Of a stretch of 18,702 nt of DNA, positions 1 through 7,932 are shown piece by piece. Where the stretch lies: positions 1 through 18,702 of the forward strand of contig SXJQ01000046.1 of assembly GCA_005779345.1 (NCBI GenBank). The letters are read 5' to 3'. Position numbers and translations under genes: made by a program. Under the pieces are notes generated by a model. The model was given only the letters and a program-made list of their open reading frames with translations. It searched no databases and had not been told where the DNA came from. The stretch comes from Actinomycetota bacterium (GTDB lineage Bacteria; Actinomycetota; Acidimicrobiia; IMCC26256; PALSA-610). Every line of letters begins with the position of its first letter. Positions within the stretch are counted from its first letter, which is position 1.

Positions 1-3000
1 GCCGCCGCCCGGGTCACCGTTGCCGCACACGATCGACCCCGACGGCGTGCCGCCGCCGCCGCCACTGCCGCCGCCCGAGCCCGCGACGGTGCCCGCCGCG
101 CCTGCCTGCCCGTTCGTCCCGCACGGTGAGCCACCGCCGGTACCGCCGTTGCGTCCGCTGGTCGCGCCACCCGTCCCTGCGGTCCCGCCGGCGATGGTTC
201 CCGAACCGGCGCAGTTGCTCCCGCCCTCGCGACCCTCGTTCCCGGTGCCGCCTCCCGTGCCGTTGCCGCCGAGCGCGCCGTCGACACCGTCGACTCCGTC
301 GGTCCCCGCCTGCGCGGTCACCGCGCTGTTGACGAGCGCGACGTCGGCGCCGCCGAGCGCACGAATGCCGTACACGCTCGACGACGGGCCGAGGCCTGCG
401 TTCTTGCCCTTCAGCGTCAGGCTGTCGAACACGACACCCGTCGTGGCGGTGATGGTCGCCGCCTGCGGAACGCCCTCGATCGCGGTCCCGGCCTCGTTGG
501 CCTGGCCCGCCAGACCGGCATTGCCGCTGCGGGTCCAGGCTCCGTTCGACGGATCGAAGCCGCCGCGTACCGCGACGGCCGCGACCGGTTCGATGCCGTC
601 GCCCTCGTCGTAGGTGCCGTTCGCGACGAGTACCTCGGGCCGCCCCTCGAGTGCCGCGGTCGCGAGGCCGGCCTGCACGGTCGCCTTCGGCGCGTCGGCG
701 GACCCCGCCGCGCCGTCGCTGCCGCCGGGCGCGACGAACACGGCGTCGTGCACCTCGAAGGTCGACGGCGTGCTCGTCGCCTCGTTGCCCACCCAGTCGC
801 TCTGTGACGCGACCGCGGTGTACACGCCTGGCGCGAGGGCCGTCGACGCGGTGAACGCTCCGGTCGTTTCGGCCGCGTCGAGCGTGGCGACGAGCGCGCC
901 GCTCGTGTCGACGCCGGAGTAGACGAGCACCGTGACAGGCGCGAAGTCGCCGCCGGCGATCCCCGAGTCGCCTGCGAAAGCAACGGCCGTCTGGGTCCCG
1001 GTGTTGGACCCGTCGAGCGGCGCCACGAGGGAGACCGCCGGCGGGTCGAGGTCGGCGAGCCCGGTCGCGATCGCGAAGCTGCTGCCGAGGCCCGTGCCAC
1101 TGCCGTTCAGCGCGCGCAGCGAGTACTGGCACTCGACGCCCGCGCCACAGCCGCCATCGGTGAAGCTGGTGGCCACCCCCGAGCCCGTCGAGGTCCACGG
1201 ACCGAAGCTGAGCCCCCCGTCGGTGGAACGACTGAACTCGTACCCCGTGATGGCGCGACCCCCACTCGCGCCCGCGATCCACGACACGTCGACGCCGCCG
1301 AGCACCGAGCTCGAGGTCGCCGCCGAGGCGGTCGGTGCGTCGGGGGCGACGGTGTCGTCGTCGTTGTCGAGGATGCGCACCACGCCGTTCGCATCGGCGA
1401 TGGTCGCGCCCGTCACGTTGAGGAGTTGCAGCGGAATCGTCTCGTCGCCCTCGACGAGCAGGTCGGGCTTGATCTTCACGACGATGTACTTCGCGCGGTT
1501 CCCCGCTCGGAACGTGAGCGTCTTGATCGAGGTGGGTGCCACGTAGTCGCCGTAGGTCGCGGTGCCGGTGAGCGACGGGTTCGAGTACTGCACGGTGACC
1601 GTGCTCGTCGGAGCCGGTGTGATGACGACCGACACCGACGCGTTGACGGTGCCGCTCGTCGCCGTCACGACGTCGGGTTCGACGATGTTCACGTCGCCGA
1701 TGGCGAGCTGTGGTGTCACTGCCGTCGGGCTGTCGTCGTCGACGAACGTGACCGTGCCGGTTCCGTCACCGATGACGGCACCGCCGGTCGCGAAGTTGAG
1801 CACGACCGACATCGTCTCGTCGCCCTCGACCGCGGTGTCGGCGAGCCCGGTGACGGTCAGGTACCGCTGTTGTTGACCCGGGTTGAACTTGATCGTCTTG
1901 CCCACCTTCGGCTGGTAGTCGACTGCCGACGTCGCCGTGCCCGCGACCGTCGAGTAGTTGACGATCAGCGTCGTGGTCGCGGGCTTGTTCAGCGTGACCG
2001 AGAGCTTCACGTTGCGTTTGCCCGCGGTGCCCACGCCGTCGCCTTCGCGAACGATCGCGTCGCCGATGCCGAGCACCGGCGGCGCCGAACCCGTGTCGTT
2101 GTCGACGATCGCGGCCGTGAGCGCGGTGGTGTCGCCGCTCGGCGCGTCGACGGCGAGGTCGACCGCGAACGTCTCGACGTCGCCGACCTCGTAGGTGGGG
2201 TCGTCGATCGTCGTGACCGTGAACGATTGCGTCAGCGGGTAGCCGTCGGGGAGGAACGTGAGGCTGCCGATCGCGGTCGTGTAGTCGGCCGGCGCCGAGG
2301 CGCTGCCCGTGTCGGAGGTCGCGTAGTTGACCGTGACCGGCGCGTTGATGTGGTCGAGGAGCGACGCCGTGCAGGTGATCGTGCCGCCCTCGGTCGCCGA
2401 TCCGCAGCCGCCGCCGACTGCCGGCGCGTCGTCGTCGGCGATCCGGTTGTCGACCACGGGCGTCGCGATGTCGACACCGGCACTCACGCCGGTGATCCCG
2501 AACGCGAAGGTCTCGTCGCCTTCGTGCGCGTCGTCGTCGGTCGTGGCGATCGAGACGGTCTGGGTGAGCGCGCCGCCCGTGAGGAACGTGAGTTGTCCGG
2601 CCGCATCGACGTAGTCCGACAGATCGGAGGCCGTGCCGTCGGAGAGTTGCCAGTCGACCGTGACGTCGCTTCCCGTTGCACGCGAGAGGGTCACCTCGAC
2701 GTCGATCGTGTCGCCCTCGCTCGCGGTCCCCCGCCGCGCGGCGACGAGCGGGTTCGTCGTGACGTTGTACGCGACCGACGACGAACTCGTGAAGCCGAGC
2801 GTGTCTTCGGCGTCGACGACGAAGGTGTGCGGTCCGCCCGTCGAGGTGTCGATCGGGCTGCCGTCGGCGACCGACCCGGTGCACGTCGCGACCGCGGTCT
2901 GGTCGGTGCACGCGTAGTCGGCGAGCACCGTTGCGCCGAGCGGGTACGACGCGCCGTCGGCGGGGGTCGTGATGGTGATGTCGGGGCCGTCGGCGTCGGG

Positions 3001-3660
3001 CGCGACGATGCTCGTCGTGTGGATCGCGGCGACGGGGCTGGGCGCGAAACACTTGACGAAGACGTCGAGCGCGCCGATCACGGGGGCGTTGACGTTCGTG
3101 GTCGCGCTGAGCGACGGGTTGCTGCTGTCGTTGTAGGGCGGGGTCCCACCGAGCTTGAGTGCGACGGTCGTTCCGGCGACTCCGGTGGCGGTGAAGTTCA
3201 GGTTGATCTGCGGTGGCGTGATCGTCGCGCCGCCGCCGTAGCTGTTGCCCGTCGACACGGTGATGACGCCACCGGACTGACCGAGCGACCAACCCGCCGT
3301 GTTGCCGCTGAGCGAACCACTCGCGTACGCGGAGTTCGCGGGGACGGGGATCTTCACGCTGATGTTGCTGAAGTTGTTGACCGACGTTCCCGACTGTTCG
3401 GTCGGCACGAGGATCGGGTCGAGTGTGACGACCGCGTTGATCGCTTCGCCGTTCTCGACACTGTCCTGCGCGGTCGCATGGAACGTGAGATCGAAGTTGG
3501 CGGGTTGGGGGCCCGCGAGCGAGGTGTCGGGATACGCGGTGCAGGTGTAGGTGACCGCGGTGTCGACCGCGTGCGCGTCGGCCGGCGCGGGCGCGGCGAC
3601 GAGAAAGGCGCCGACGCCGAGCGCGGTGGCGGAGAACGCGGCGAAGATCCTTCGCGACAT
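1..3660 (-). CDS. Large secreted multidomain Calx-beta / beta-helix surface protein (partial, C-terminus off the window)
   Basis: An open frame runs from the ATG at 3660 to the window edge without a stop, giving 1220 visible residues. Residues 1-31 form a signal peptide (MSRRIF, hydrophobic core, then APADAHA). About 32-215 is a beta-rich region I do not recognise. About 215-300 is Ig-like (Pro/Asp-rich, ends in a VDAED..G pattern). Four Calx-beta repeats follow (about 303-410, 411-520, 520-645, 646-765), each ending in EGDE/EVGD and a DxD-like turn that normally bind calcium. About 768-866 is fibronectin-III-like, and 868-970 is another Ig-like module. From about 973 the motif VFVAPGGSDGAAGSADAPKATV is the usual start of a right-handed beta-helix domain (DUF1565-like). 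From about 1130 the chain is extremely Gly-rich. A role in cell-surface structure or adhesion is inferred. A GGGGGG tract 9 nt upstream is the best ribosome site. Confidence 0.85.
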   Translation of the reverse strand, partial: MSRRIFAAFSATALGVGAFLVAAPAPADAHAVDTAVTYTCTAYPDTSLAGPQPANFDLTFHATAQDSVENGEAINAVVTLDPILVPTEQSGTSVNNFSNISVKIPVPANSAYASGSLSGNTAGWSLGQSGGVITVSTGNSYGGGATITPPQINLNFTATGVAGTTVALKLGGTPPYNDSSNPSLSATTNVNAPVIGALDVFVKCFAPSPVAAIHTTSIVAPDADGPDITITTPADGASYPLGATVLADYACTDQTAVATCTGSVADGSPIDTSTGGPHTFVVDAEDTLGFTSSSSVAYNVTTNPLVAARRGTASEGDTIDVEVTLSRATGSDVTVDWQLSDGTASDLSDYVDAAGQLTFLTGGALTQTVSIATTDDDAHEGDETFAFGITGVSAGVDIATPVVDNRIADDDAPAVGGGCGSATEGGTITCTASLLDHINAPVTVNYATSDTGSASAPADYTTAIGSLTFLPDGYPLTQSFTVTTIDDPTYEVGDVETFAVDLAVDAPSGDTTALTAAIVDNDTGSAPPVLGIGDAIVREGDGVGTAGKRNVKLSVTLNKPATTTLIVNYSTVAGTATSAVDYQPKVGKTIKFNPGQQQRYLTVTGLADTAVEGDETMSVVLNFATGGAVIGDGTGTVTFVDDDSPTAVTPQLAIGDVNIVEPDVVTATSGTVNASVSVVITPAPTSTVTVQYSNPSLTGTATYGDYVAPTSIKTLTFRAGNRAKYIVVKIKPDLLVEGDETIPLQLLNVTGATIADANGVVRILDNDDDTVAPDAPTASAATSSSVLGGVDVSWIAGASGGRAITGYEFSRSTDGGLSFGPWTSTGSGVATSFTDGGCGAGVECQYSLRALNGSGTGLGSSFAIATGLADLDPPAVSLVAPLDGSNTGTQTAVAFAGDSGIAGGDFAPVTVLVYSGVDTSGALVATLDAAETTGAFTASTALAPGVYTAVASQSDWVGNEATSTPSTFEVHDAVFVAPGGSDGAAGSADAPKATVQAGLATAALEGRPEVLVANGTYDEGDGIEPVAAVAVRGGFDPSNGAWTRSGNAGLAGQANEAGTAIEGVPQAATITATTGVVFDSLTLKGKNAGLGPSSSVYGIRALGGADVALVNSAVTAQAGTDGVDGVDGALGGNGTGGGTGNEGREGGSNCAGSGTIAGGTAGTGGATSGRNGGTGGGSPCGTNGQAGAAGTVAGSGGGSGGGGGTPSGSIVCGNGDPGGG

Positions 3661-3715
3661 CGGACGAGACCCCCCGGTACTGCCCACCTCACCGATGATC
3701 ACGGCGAGTGGTCGA

Positions 3716-3721
3716 ACGATA
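3716..3721 (-). promoter_or_regulatory. Candidate -10 element for the Calx-beta surface protein
   Basis: The minus strand reads TATCGT (TANNNT) inside a noticeably AT-richer patch of the 181-base gap between the surface-protein start and the PPOX-family gene. It would give a 5' leader of roughly 50 nt before the ATG at 3660. No good -35 is visible, so this is only a candidate. Confidence 0.3.
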
Positions 3722-3833
3722 ACGCGAATCCTTCGATTTGTCGCCGGTTCCTCGGCGGGTTCTCACGGGGCGATGCGGACGAAACGTCCCGATCCGAACC
3801 TGCGCCGGACGAGTCGCCGGCAGAGCTACCAGG

Positions 3834-3850
3834 GCCGGCCGTCAGCCGGC
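3834..3850 (-). terminator. Weak hairpin at the end of the PPOX-family gene
   Basis: GCCGGC at 3834-3839 and GCCGGC at 3845-3850 can pair over a 5-nt loop that contains the stop codon. There is no T tract, and short palindromes of this kind are common at this GC content, so termination activity is doubtful. Confidence 0.2.
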
Positions 3851-4336
3851 GGGGCGGGTGGAGGGCAGCCCCAGCTTGGAGTGGTCCCAGGTGACGGTTC
3901 GATCGACGTGCAGTTTCACCACCGAACGATTCCGCAACATGATCTCCACGAAGGGCTTCATCTCCTCGGTGTACGGCGCGTTGTACCGCTCGAACACCGA
4001 CACCCCCAGCTCCCAGATCCGGTCGGGTTCGGACACGATCTCGCCCCGGCCCACGAGCGTGACGCCCCGCAACTCCTCGTAGTAGTCGCCGTCTTCGATC
4101 ATCACGGTGAGGTTCGGGTTGCGCAGCAGGTTCTGGATCTTCTGGCTCTTCGTCTTCGTCTCGAACGCGAGCGCGCCCTCGCAGAACCCGTACCACATCG
4201 CCACCGCGTGGATGCTGCCGTCGGGGTTGATCGTGCACATCGACGCGGTCCGGCGACCGTCGAGGTAGGCCTCGACCTCCGCGGCACTCATCTTGATCTG
4301 CGCGCGCTGGTTCGTTCCGGACATCGGCTGGGCCAC
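3842..4336 (-). CDS. PPOX-class, putative F420-dependent flavin/deazaflavin reductase
   Basis: 164 residues, a single split-barrel FMN-binding-like domain of the pyridoxamine-5'-phosphate-oxidase superfamily, of the usual family length. Typical features are GRRTASMCTINPDGSIHAVA near the N-terminus (barrel strands 1-2), KSQKIQNLLRNPNLTVMIED in the middle, and the GVTLVGRGEI strand. Actinobacterial members with this pattern (TIGR03618-like) generally use coenzyme F420 to reduce small molecules; the substrate here is unknown. I chose the GTG at 4336 because GAGGAG lies 5 nt upstream. The ATG at 4324 would leave that site 17 nt away, and the longer upstream extension is not conserved-looking. The gene is divergent from the amidohydrolase, so the two may share the 158-base region between them, and it lies upstream of the surface-protein gene on the same strand. 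Confidence 0.85.
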   Translation of the reverse strand: MAQPMSGTNQRAQIKMSAAEVEAYLDGRRTASMCTINPDGSIHAVAMWYGFCEGALAFETKTKSQKIQNLLRNPNLTVMIEDGDYYEELRGVTLVGRGEIVSEPDRIWELGVSVFERYNAPYTEEMKPFVEIMLRNRSVVKLHVDRTVTWDHSKLGLPSTRPAG

Positions 4337-4341
4337 GGGGA

Positions 4342-4347
4342 CTCCTC
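4342..4347 (-). promoter_or_regulatory. Ribosome binding site that fixes a GTG start
   Basis: The minus strand reads GAGGAG, then 5 nt (TCCCC), then GTG at 4336. This is the best Shine-Dalgarno match near this gene and decides between GTG (4336) and the in-frame ATG at 4324. Confidence 0.7.
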
Positions 4348-4400
4348 GGTCGTTGGCGGGACGCCCAGTTGAGCACCGCCGACCGGCGACCGTCATCTCC

Positions 4401-4414
4401 GGGACCTTCGTCCC
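4401..4414. other. Small perfect hairpin in the divergent PPOX/amidohydrolase intergenic region
   Basis: GGGAC, loop CTTC, GTCCC. It lies in the 158-base gap (4337-4494) between two divergent genes and could be part of a leader RNA or an operator half-site pair. A five-base stem is short, and no clear -10/-35 pair was found around it. I saw nothing else in this gap except the ribosome sites. Confidence 0.2.
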
Positions 4415-4494
4415 TACGACCGGGCGGGGCACTCCCGGAGAGTGCACCTCACAGGCACCCGAATCCGGGGCTCGATATCAGGGGGTTCACGCCC

Positions 4495-5694
4495 ATGCGC
4501 GCCGACGACCACTACATCGTCATCTCGTCCGATTGCCATGCCGGCGGCTCCCACGCCCAGTACCGCGAGTACCTCGATGCCGACTGGCGCGACGAGTTCG
4601 ACGCCTGGCGCGGCCGGTACTCGAACCCGTTCCGCGACCTCCAGGGCGACGGCCGGACCCGCAACTGGGACAGCGAACGGCGCGTCGCCGACCAGAACGC
4701 CGAGGGCGTGATCGCCGAGGTCATCTACCCCAACACGGTGCCGCCGTTCTTCCCGACCGGTTCGGTCATCGCGCCCGCTCCCTCGCCCGAGGAGTACCCG
4801 TCGCGGCTCGCAGGGATCCGCGCCCACAACCGCTGGCTCGCCGACTTCTGCGCCGAGATGCCGAATCGGCGCGCCGGTCAGGCGCAGATCTTCCTCAACG
4901 ACGTCGACGACGCGGTCACCGAGATCCGTTGGGCGAAGGAACATGGCCTGCGCGGCGTGCTGCTCCCCGGCGTGGCGCCCGACACGCCCTGGATCGACCC
5001 GCTGTTCGTCGACAAGTACGACGCGATCTGGGCGATCTGTCAGGACCTCGACATGCCGATCAGCCACCACGGTGGCGGTACCGGCGTCCCGAAGATGCCG
5101 CGCCACCGCTCCGCCGTGCTCATGTACGTGATGGAGGCCGGCTTCTGGGGCAACCGCGCGCTGTGGCACCTCACCCTCGGCGGCGTGTTCGAACGGTTCC
5201 CGGGGATCAAGGTCGTCTTCACCGAACAGGGCACCGCGTGGGTTCCGCCGGTGCTCGATCAGATGGACCGCATGTGGGCCGACATGCGCAAGAACGGCCG
5301 CATCGGCGAACTCGGCATCGACGACTCCTCGATCCTGCCGCACAAGCCGAGCGACTACTTCCGCCGCAACTGTTACGTCGGCAGCGCGTTCCCGTCGCCC
5401 GGCGACACGAGGGCGATGCGCAAACTCGGTCTCGACAAGATCCTCTGGGGCAGCGACTACCCCCACGTCGAGGCCTGCTCGCCCCACAGCCGCGAGTCGA
5501 TGCGTCACACCTTCGCGGGTTTCACACCCGAAGAGCTGAAGATGGTGCTCGCCGAGAACACCGCGCAGGTGTACGGGTTCGACCTCGACGCGCTCGCGCC
5601 GCTCGCCGCGGAGTTCGGCCCGACGGTCGAGGAGCTGGCGACGCCGCTGACCCAACTCCCCGACAACCAGAGCCCGGCGTTCAGTCGCCCGTGA
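4495..5694 (+). CDS. Amidohydrolase family protein (ACMSD-like, COG2159 type)
   Basis: 399 residues, TIM-barrel metal-dependent hydrolase of the amidohydrolase-2 family. The visible metal/active-site pattern is D13-x-H15 in SSDCHAGG, H191/H192 in PISHHGGG, and D321 in ILWGSDYPH, the canonical DxH ... H ... D set. The ending (SDYPHVE, then a helix with PEELKMVLAENTAQVYGFD) is typical of the family. Members hydrolyse or decarboxylate small amide or carboxylate substrates; the substrate here cannot be read from sequence. The start at 4495 is supported by AGGGGG 9 nt upstream (4480-4485) and by homology beginning just after it; the frame stays open upstream, but that part looks like non-coding leader. 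An SDR gene follows after 61 bases on the same strand, so a small degradative unit is possible but not shown. Confidence 0.88.
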   Translation: MRADDHYIVISSDCHAGGSHAQYREYLDADWRDEFDAWRGRYSNPFRDLQGDGRTRNWDSERRVADQNAEGVIAEVIYPNTVPPFFPTGSVIAPAPSPEEYPSRLAGIRAHNRWLADFCAEMPNRRAGQAQIFLNDVDDAVTEIRWAKEHGLRGVLLPGVAPDTPWIDPLFVDKYDAIWAICQDLDMPISHHGGGTGVPKMPRHRSAVLMYVMEAGFWGNRALWHLTLGGVFERFPGIKVVFTEQGTAWVPPVLDQMDRMWADMRKNGRIGELGIDDSSILPHKPSDYFRRNCYVGSAFPSPGDTRAMRKLGLDKILWGSDYPHVEACSPHSRESMRHTFAGFTPEELKMVLAENTAQVYGFDLDALAPLAAEFGPTVEELATPLTQLPDNQSPAFSRP

Positions 5695-5721
5695 CCCCCA
5701 GCCCCGTGACCCCGTGACCCC
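5691..5721 (+). repeat. Three copies of GTGACCCC
   Basis: GTGACCCC occurs at 5691-5698, 5706-5713 and 5714-5721; the first copy contains the amidohydrolase stop codon. The last copy runs into CCCCGGTGGGG, a short 4-bp stem that might act as a weak terminator. A related GTGACCCCGGCGGGG occurs at 18156-18170, also just after a gene. Confidence 0.45.
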
Positions 5722-5743
5722 GGTGGGGCGGGCGACAGGTTCG

Positions 5744-5749
5744 TAAGCT
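5744..5749 (+). promoter_or_regulatory. Probable leaderless -10 (TAAGCT) of the SDR gene
   Basis: TAAGCT fits TANNNT and ends 6 nt before the ATG at 5756, where no Shine-Dalgarno sequence is visible. Transcription would begin at or next to the start codon, as is common for leaderless actinobacterial genes. Confidence 0.5.
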
Positions 5750-5755
5750 GCGCTG

Positions 5756-6547
5756 ATGGGTCAGCTGCAGGATCGGGTCGCGATCGTCACCGGCGCGGGC
5801 GACGGCATCGGCCGCGCGATCGCGCGGCAGTTCGCCGCCGAGGGCGCGCGGGTGCTCGTCGCAGAACTCGATCCCGCGAGCGGCGCCGTAGTCGCGAGCG
5901 ACCTCGCCACCACCTTCGGTTGCGATGCGACGTTCGTCGCGACCGACGTCGGCGACCGCGCGCAGGTGGAGGCGATGGTGCAGGCCGCGATCGATCGGTG
6001 GGGAACGGTTGACATCCTCGTGAACAACGCGTGGGGCGGCGGAACACTCGGGCGGATCGAGCGCAAGACCGACGAGCAGTACGACCACGGTTTCCGCGTC
6101 GGGTTCCACGGTCCTCGCTGGGCGATGCAGGCGGCATATCCGGTGATGCGGGCCCAGCGGTACGGGCGCATCGTCAACCTGGCATCGCTCAACGGCGTCA
6201 ACGCGCACATGGGCACCGCCGAGTACAACACGGCCAAGGAGGCGCTCCGGGCGCTGACCCGCACGGCCGCTCGCGAGTGGGCGGCCGACGGGATCACCGC
6301 GAACGTGATCTGTCCGGGGGCGAAGACCGCCGCGTTCCGCGCCGCGGCCCGTTTGATCCCCACGCTCGAGGCGGAGGCCGATGCGGCGAACCCGATGCGA
6401 CGCCTCGGTGATCCCGACACCGACATCGCGCCGGTCGCCGTGTTCCTCGCGTCGGAGGGCTCGCGGTACCTCACCGGCAACACGCTGTTCGTCGACGGCG
6501 GTTCGCACATCAACGGCGCGAACTGGGCTCCCGATCTGGGCGAGTGA
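5756..6547 (+). CDS. SDR family NAD(P)-dependent oxidoreductase
   Basis: 263 residues, classical short-chain dehydrogenase/reductase, normal length. It has the cofactor loop TGAGDGIG (12-19), the N90-N91-A92 motif, catalytic S144, Y157 and K161 (YNTAK), the ICPGA motif after strand 6, and the C-terminal FVDGG. An acidic residue at the end of strand 2 (VLVAELD) suggests NAD(H) rather than NADP(H), by family rule. The family includes 3-oxoacyl-ACP reductases and many steroid or alcohol dehydrogenases; the substrate is unassigned. The gene lies downstream of the amidohydrolase and converges on the aminopropyltransferase gene, with only 3 bases between the two stop codons. It appears to be leaderless. 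Confidence 0.9.
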   Translation: MGQLQDRVAIVTGAGDGIGRAIARQFAAEGARVLVAELDPASGAVVASDLATTFGCDATFVATDVGDRAQVEAMVQAAIDRWGTVDILVNNAWGGGTLGRIERKTDEQYDHGFRVGFHGPRWAMQAAYPVMRAQRYGRIVNLASLNGVNAHMGTAEYNTAKEALRALTRTAAREWAADGITANVICPGAKTAAFRAAARLIPTLEAEADAANPMRRLGDPDTDIAPVAVFLASEGSRYLTGNTLFVDGGSHINGANWAPDLGE

Positions 6548-6550
6548 CCG

Positions 6551-7519
6551 TCATTGCTCCCAGCCCGCACTCCCGTGGGTCTGCGGCGGGAGCGCGTCGG
6601 TGTACAGCCGGTCGTCGGCGGCCACCGCGCGTTCCACGAACGGCACCGCGGCGAGCAGCCCCGCGGCGACCACGGGTGGGCAGGCCGCCATCGAGTCGAC
6701 GACCACGCTCGGTGCGGTGTCGATCGCGGCAACGACCCGGTCGACGATCGCGGTGTCGCTCGCGACGACGAAGCCGAGGGCGCGCCCGTAGACGGGTGCA
6801 ATGCAGGGATACGAGTGTCCGTACGCGAACACCGATCGCATCGTGCGAACGACGCGCGCATGCAACGCGATCTCCACCGGCGACCAGGGTCCGGCCTGCA
6901 CGGCGACCACGCCGCCGGGATTCAGCACGCGCGCGACCGCGGCGAAGAACTCTTGCGTGAAACAGAACGTGGAGGGGCCGTCTTCGACCGGGTCGGTCAT
7001 GTCGGAGACGACGACGTCGAACGTGTCGGAGGTCTCCGCGAGAAACGCGACGGCGTCTTCGTGACGCACCGTGGCGCGCGGGTCGTCGAAGGCACCGCGG
7101 TGCCACTCGCCGAGGTGCTCCCGCGCGAGCGCGACGAGTTCGCCGTCGAGGTCGATCATCGTGACGTGCTCGACCCCGGGCCACCGCAACACCTCGCGCA
7201 GCGTCGCTCCCTCACCGCCGCCGAGCACGAGGACTCGCCGCGCCGCGCCCACCGCGAACATCGCGGGCTGCACGAGCGCCTCGTGGTAGATGAACTCGTC
7301 GTGCTGCGACGACTGGACGATCCCATCGAGCCAGAGCGTGCGTCCGAACGCCGGCGTGTCGGCGATGCACACGTCTTGATACGCGGTGCGCGCGTGGTGG
7401 ACGACCCGAGTCGCGCCGTGGAGGTACCAGTCCCACGGCGTGATCTGCTCGCGCAGCCAGACGCTGGTCTCGTCGGGATCGGCGGCGTCGGGAGAATTGG
7501 CCGCGTCGGGCGGGGTCAC
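6551..7519 (-). CDS. speE: Aminopropyltransferase (spermidine/thermospermine synthase family)
   Basis: 322 residues. The transferase moves the aminopropyl group of decarboxylated SAM onto a polyamine or agmatine. Visible motifs are an N-terminal beta-sheet domain with SSQHDEFIYHEALVQPAM (amine-acceptor region), the Rossmann loop LGGGEGATLREVL (about 97-109), the acidic MIDLDGELV for the SAM moiety, catalytic D173-M-T-D176-P, and NPGGVVAVQAGP. The QAGP and DEFIYHE patterns resemble ACL5-type thermospermine synthases and Thermus-type agmatine aminopropyltransferases more than E. coli SpeE, so the gene symbol is by family only. The GTG start overlaps the stop of speD as GTGA (7516-7519), showing translational coupling. 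The frame runs far upstream through speD, but that part is low-complexity Arg-rich and not a real extension. Confidence 0.87.
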   Translation of the reverse strand: MTPPDAANSPDAADPDETSVWLREQITPWDWYLHGATRVVHHARTAYQDVCIADTPAFGRTLWLDGIVQSSQHDEFIYHEALVQPAMFAVGAARRVLVLGGGEGATLREVLRWPGVEHVTMIDLDGELVALAREHLGEWHRGAFDDPRATVRHEDAVAFLAETSDTFDVVVSDMTDPVEDGPSTFCFTQEFFAAVARVLNPGGVVAVQAGPWSPVEIALHARVVRTMRSVFAYGHSYPCIAPVYGRALGFVVASDTAIVDRVVAAIDTAPSVVVDSMAACPPVVAAGLLAAVPFVERAVAADDRLYTDALPPQTHGSAGWEQ

Positions 7520-7917
7520 GGAGCGATGGTGCGCAGCGGCCGCCCGCGCACGATCCGCGAACGCTCGGCGAACGCGGGCGACAGGCGCGCCTCGATGAGA
7601 TCGCAGGCGACTTCGGGGTCGGCGGTGACGCCGCACGTGTAGACGTCGATCGTCGCCGTGCCCGATTCGGGCCAGGTGTGGATCGAGAGGTGCGACTCGG
7701 CGAGGATGCAGATCGCCGAGACGCCGTGCGGCTCGAAGCGATGGTGGTGGCCCGCCAGCACTGTGGCGCCGGCCTTCGCCGCGGCCTCGACCGCGAGGTC
7801 GAGGAGCGCGTCCTCGTCGTCGAGAATCGGCGACGTGCACCCGAACAGGTCGAGCAGGTAGTGGATCCCCTGCGAAGGCGAGTAGTCGACGTCGATTGCC
7901 GGTGCGTGGACGCTCAG
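7516..7917 (-). CDS. speD: S-adenosylmethionine decarboxylase proenzyme, probable CTG start
   Basis: About 133 residues, matching the short bacterial SpeD class (Thermotoga type). It decarboxylates SAM to supply the aminopropyl donor for the downstream synthase. The self-cleavage site is E74-S75 in LAESHLSIHTWPE: Ser75 becomes the pyruvoyl group, with H80 and C95 (YTCG) in the positions of the family's processing and catalytic residues. Homology begins upstream of GIHYLLDLFG, yet no ATG, GTG or TTG exists in this frame between the upstream stop at 8011-8013 and that point. The first GTG is inside the domain, and the ATG at 7761 would remove nearly half the protein. CTG at 7917 lies 4 nt after GGGAG and 10 nt after GGAGG, so I place the start there. 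The stop overlaps the speE start by GTGA. Confidence 0.85.
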   Translation of the reverse strand: MSVHAPAIDVDYSPSQGIHYLLDLFGCTSPILDDEDALLDLAVEAAAKAGATVLAGHHHRFEPHGVSAICILAESHLSIHTWPESGTATIDVYTCGVTADPEVACDLIEARLSPAFAERSRIVRGRPLRTIAP

Positions 7918-7921
7918 CGCG

Positions 7922-7932
7922 CTCCCACCTCC
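7922..7932 (-). promoter_or_regulatory. Strong ribosome binding site in front of the CTG start of speD
   Basis: The minus strand reads GGAGGTGGGAG across these positions, an unusually strong purine-rich Shine-Dalgarno tract ending 4 nt before CTG at 7917. Its position is the main evidence for the non-standard start codon. Confidence 0.6.

Noticed and set aside
20..330. Proline-rich repeat protein on the plus strand at the left end
   Set aside because: It is the complement of the Gly-rich codons (GGC/GGT/GGG) of the surface protein; no start signal or homology supports it.
14..1282. Minus-strand open frame of 422 codons overlapping the surface-protein gene
   Set aside because: Arg-rich shadow in another frame of the same strand; the surface-protein frame explains the DNA.
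1426..3894. Long plus-strand open frame of more than 800 codons opposite the Calx-beta gene
   Set aside because: Its translation is an Arg/Asp/Val-rich low-complexity string without domains, typical of antisense frames in high-GC DNA; the minus frame has a signal peptide and clear repeats.
4414..5655. Minus-strand 413-codon open frame opposite the amidohydrolase
   Set aside because: Low-complexity composition and no domain; the plus frame carries the complete metal-binding set.
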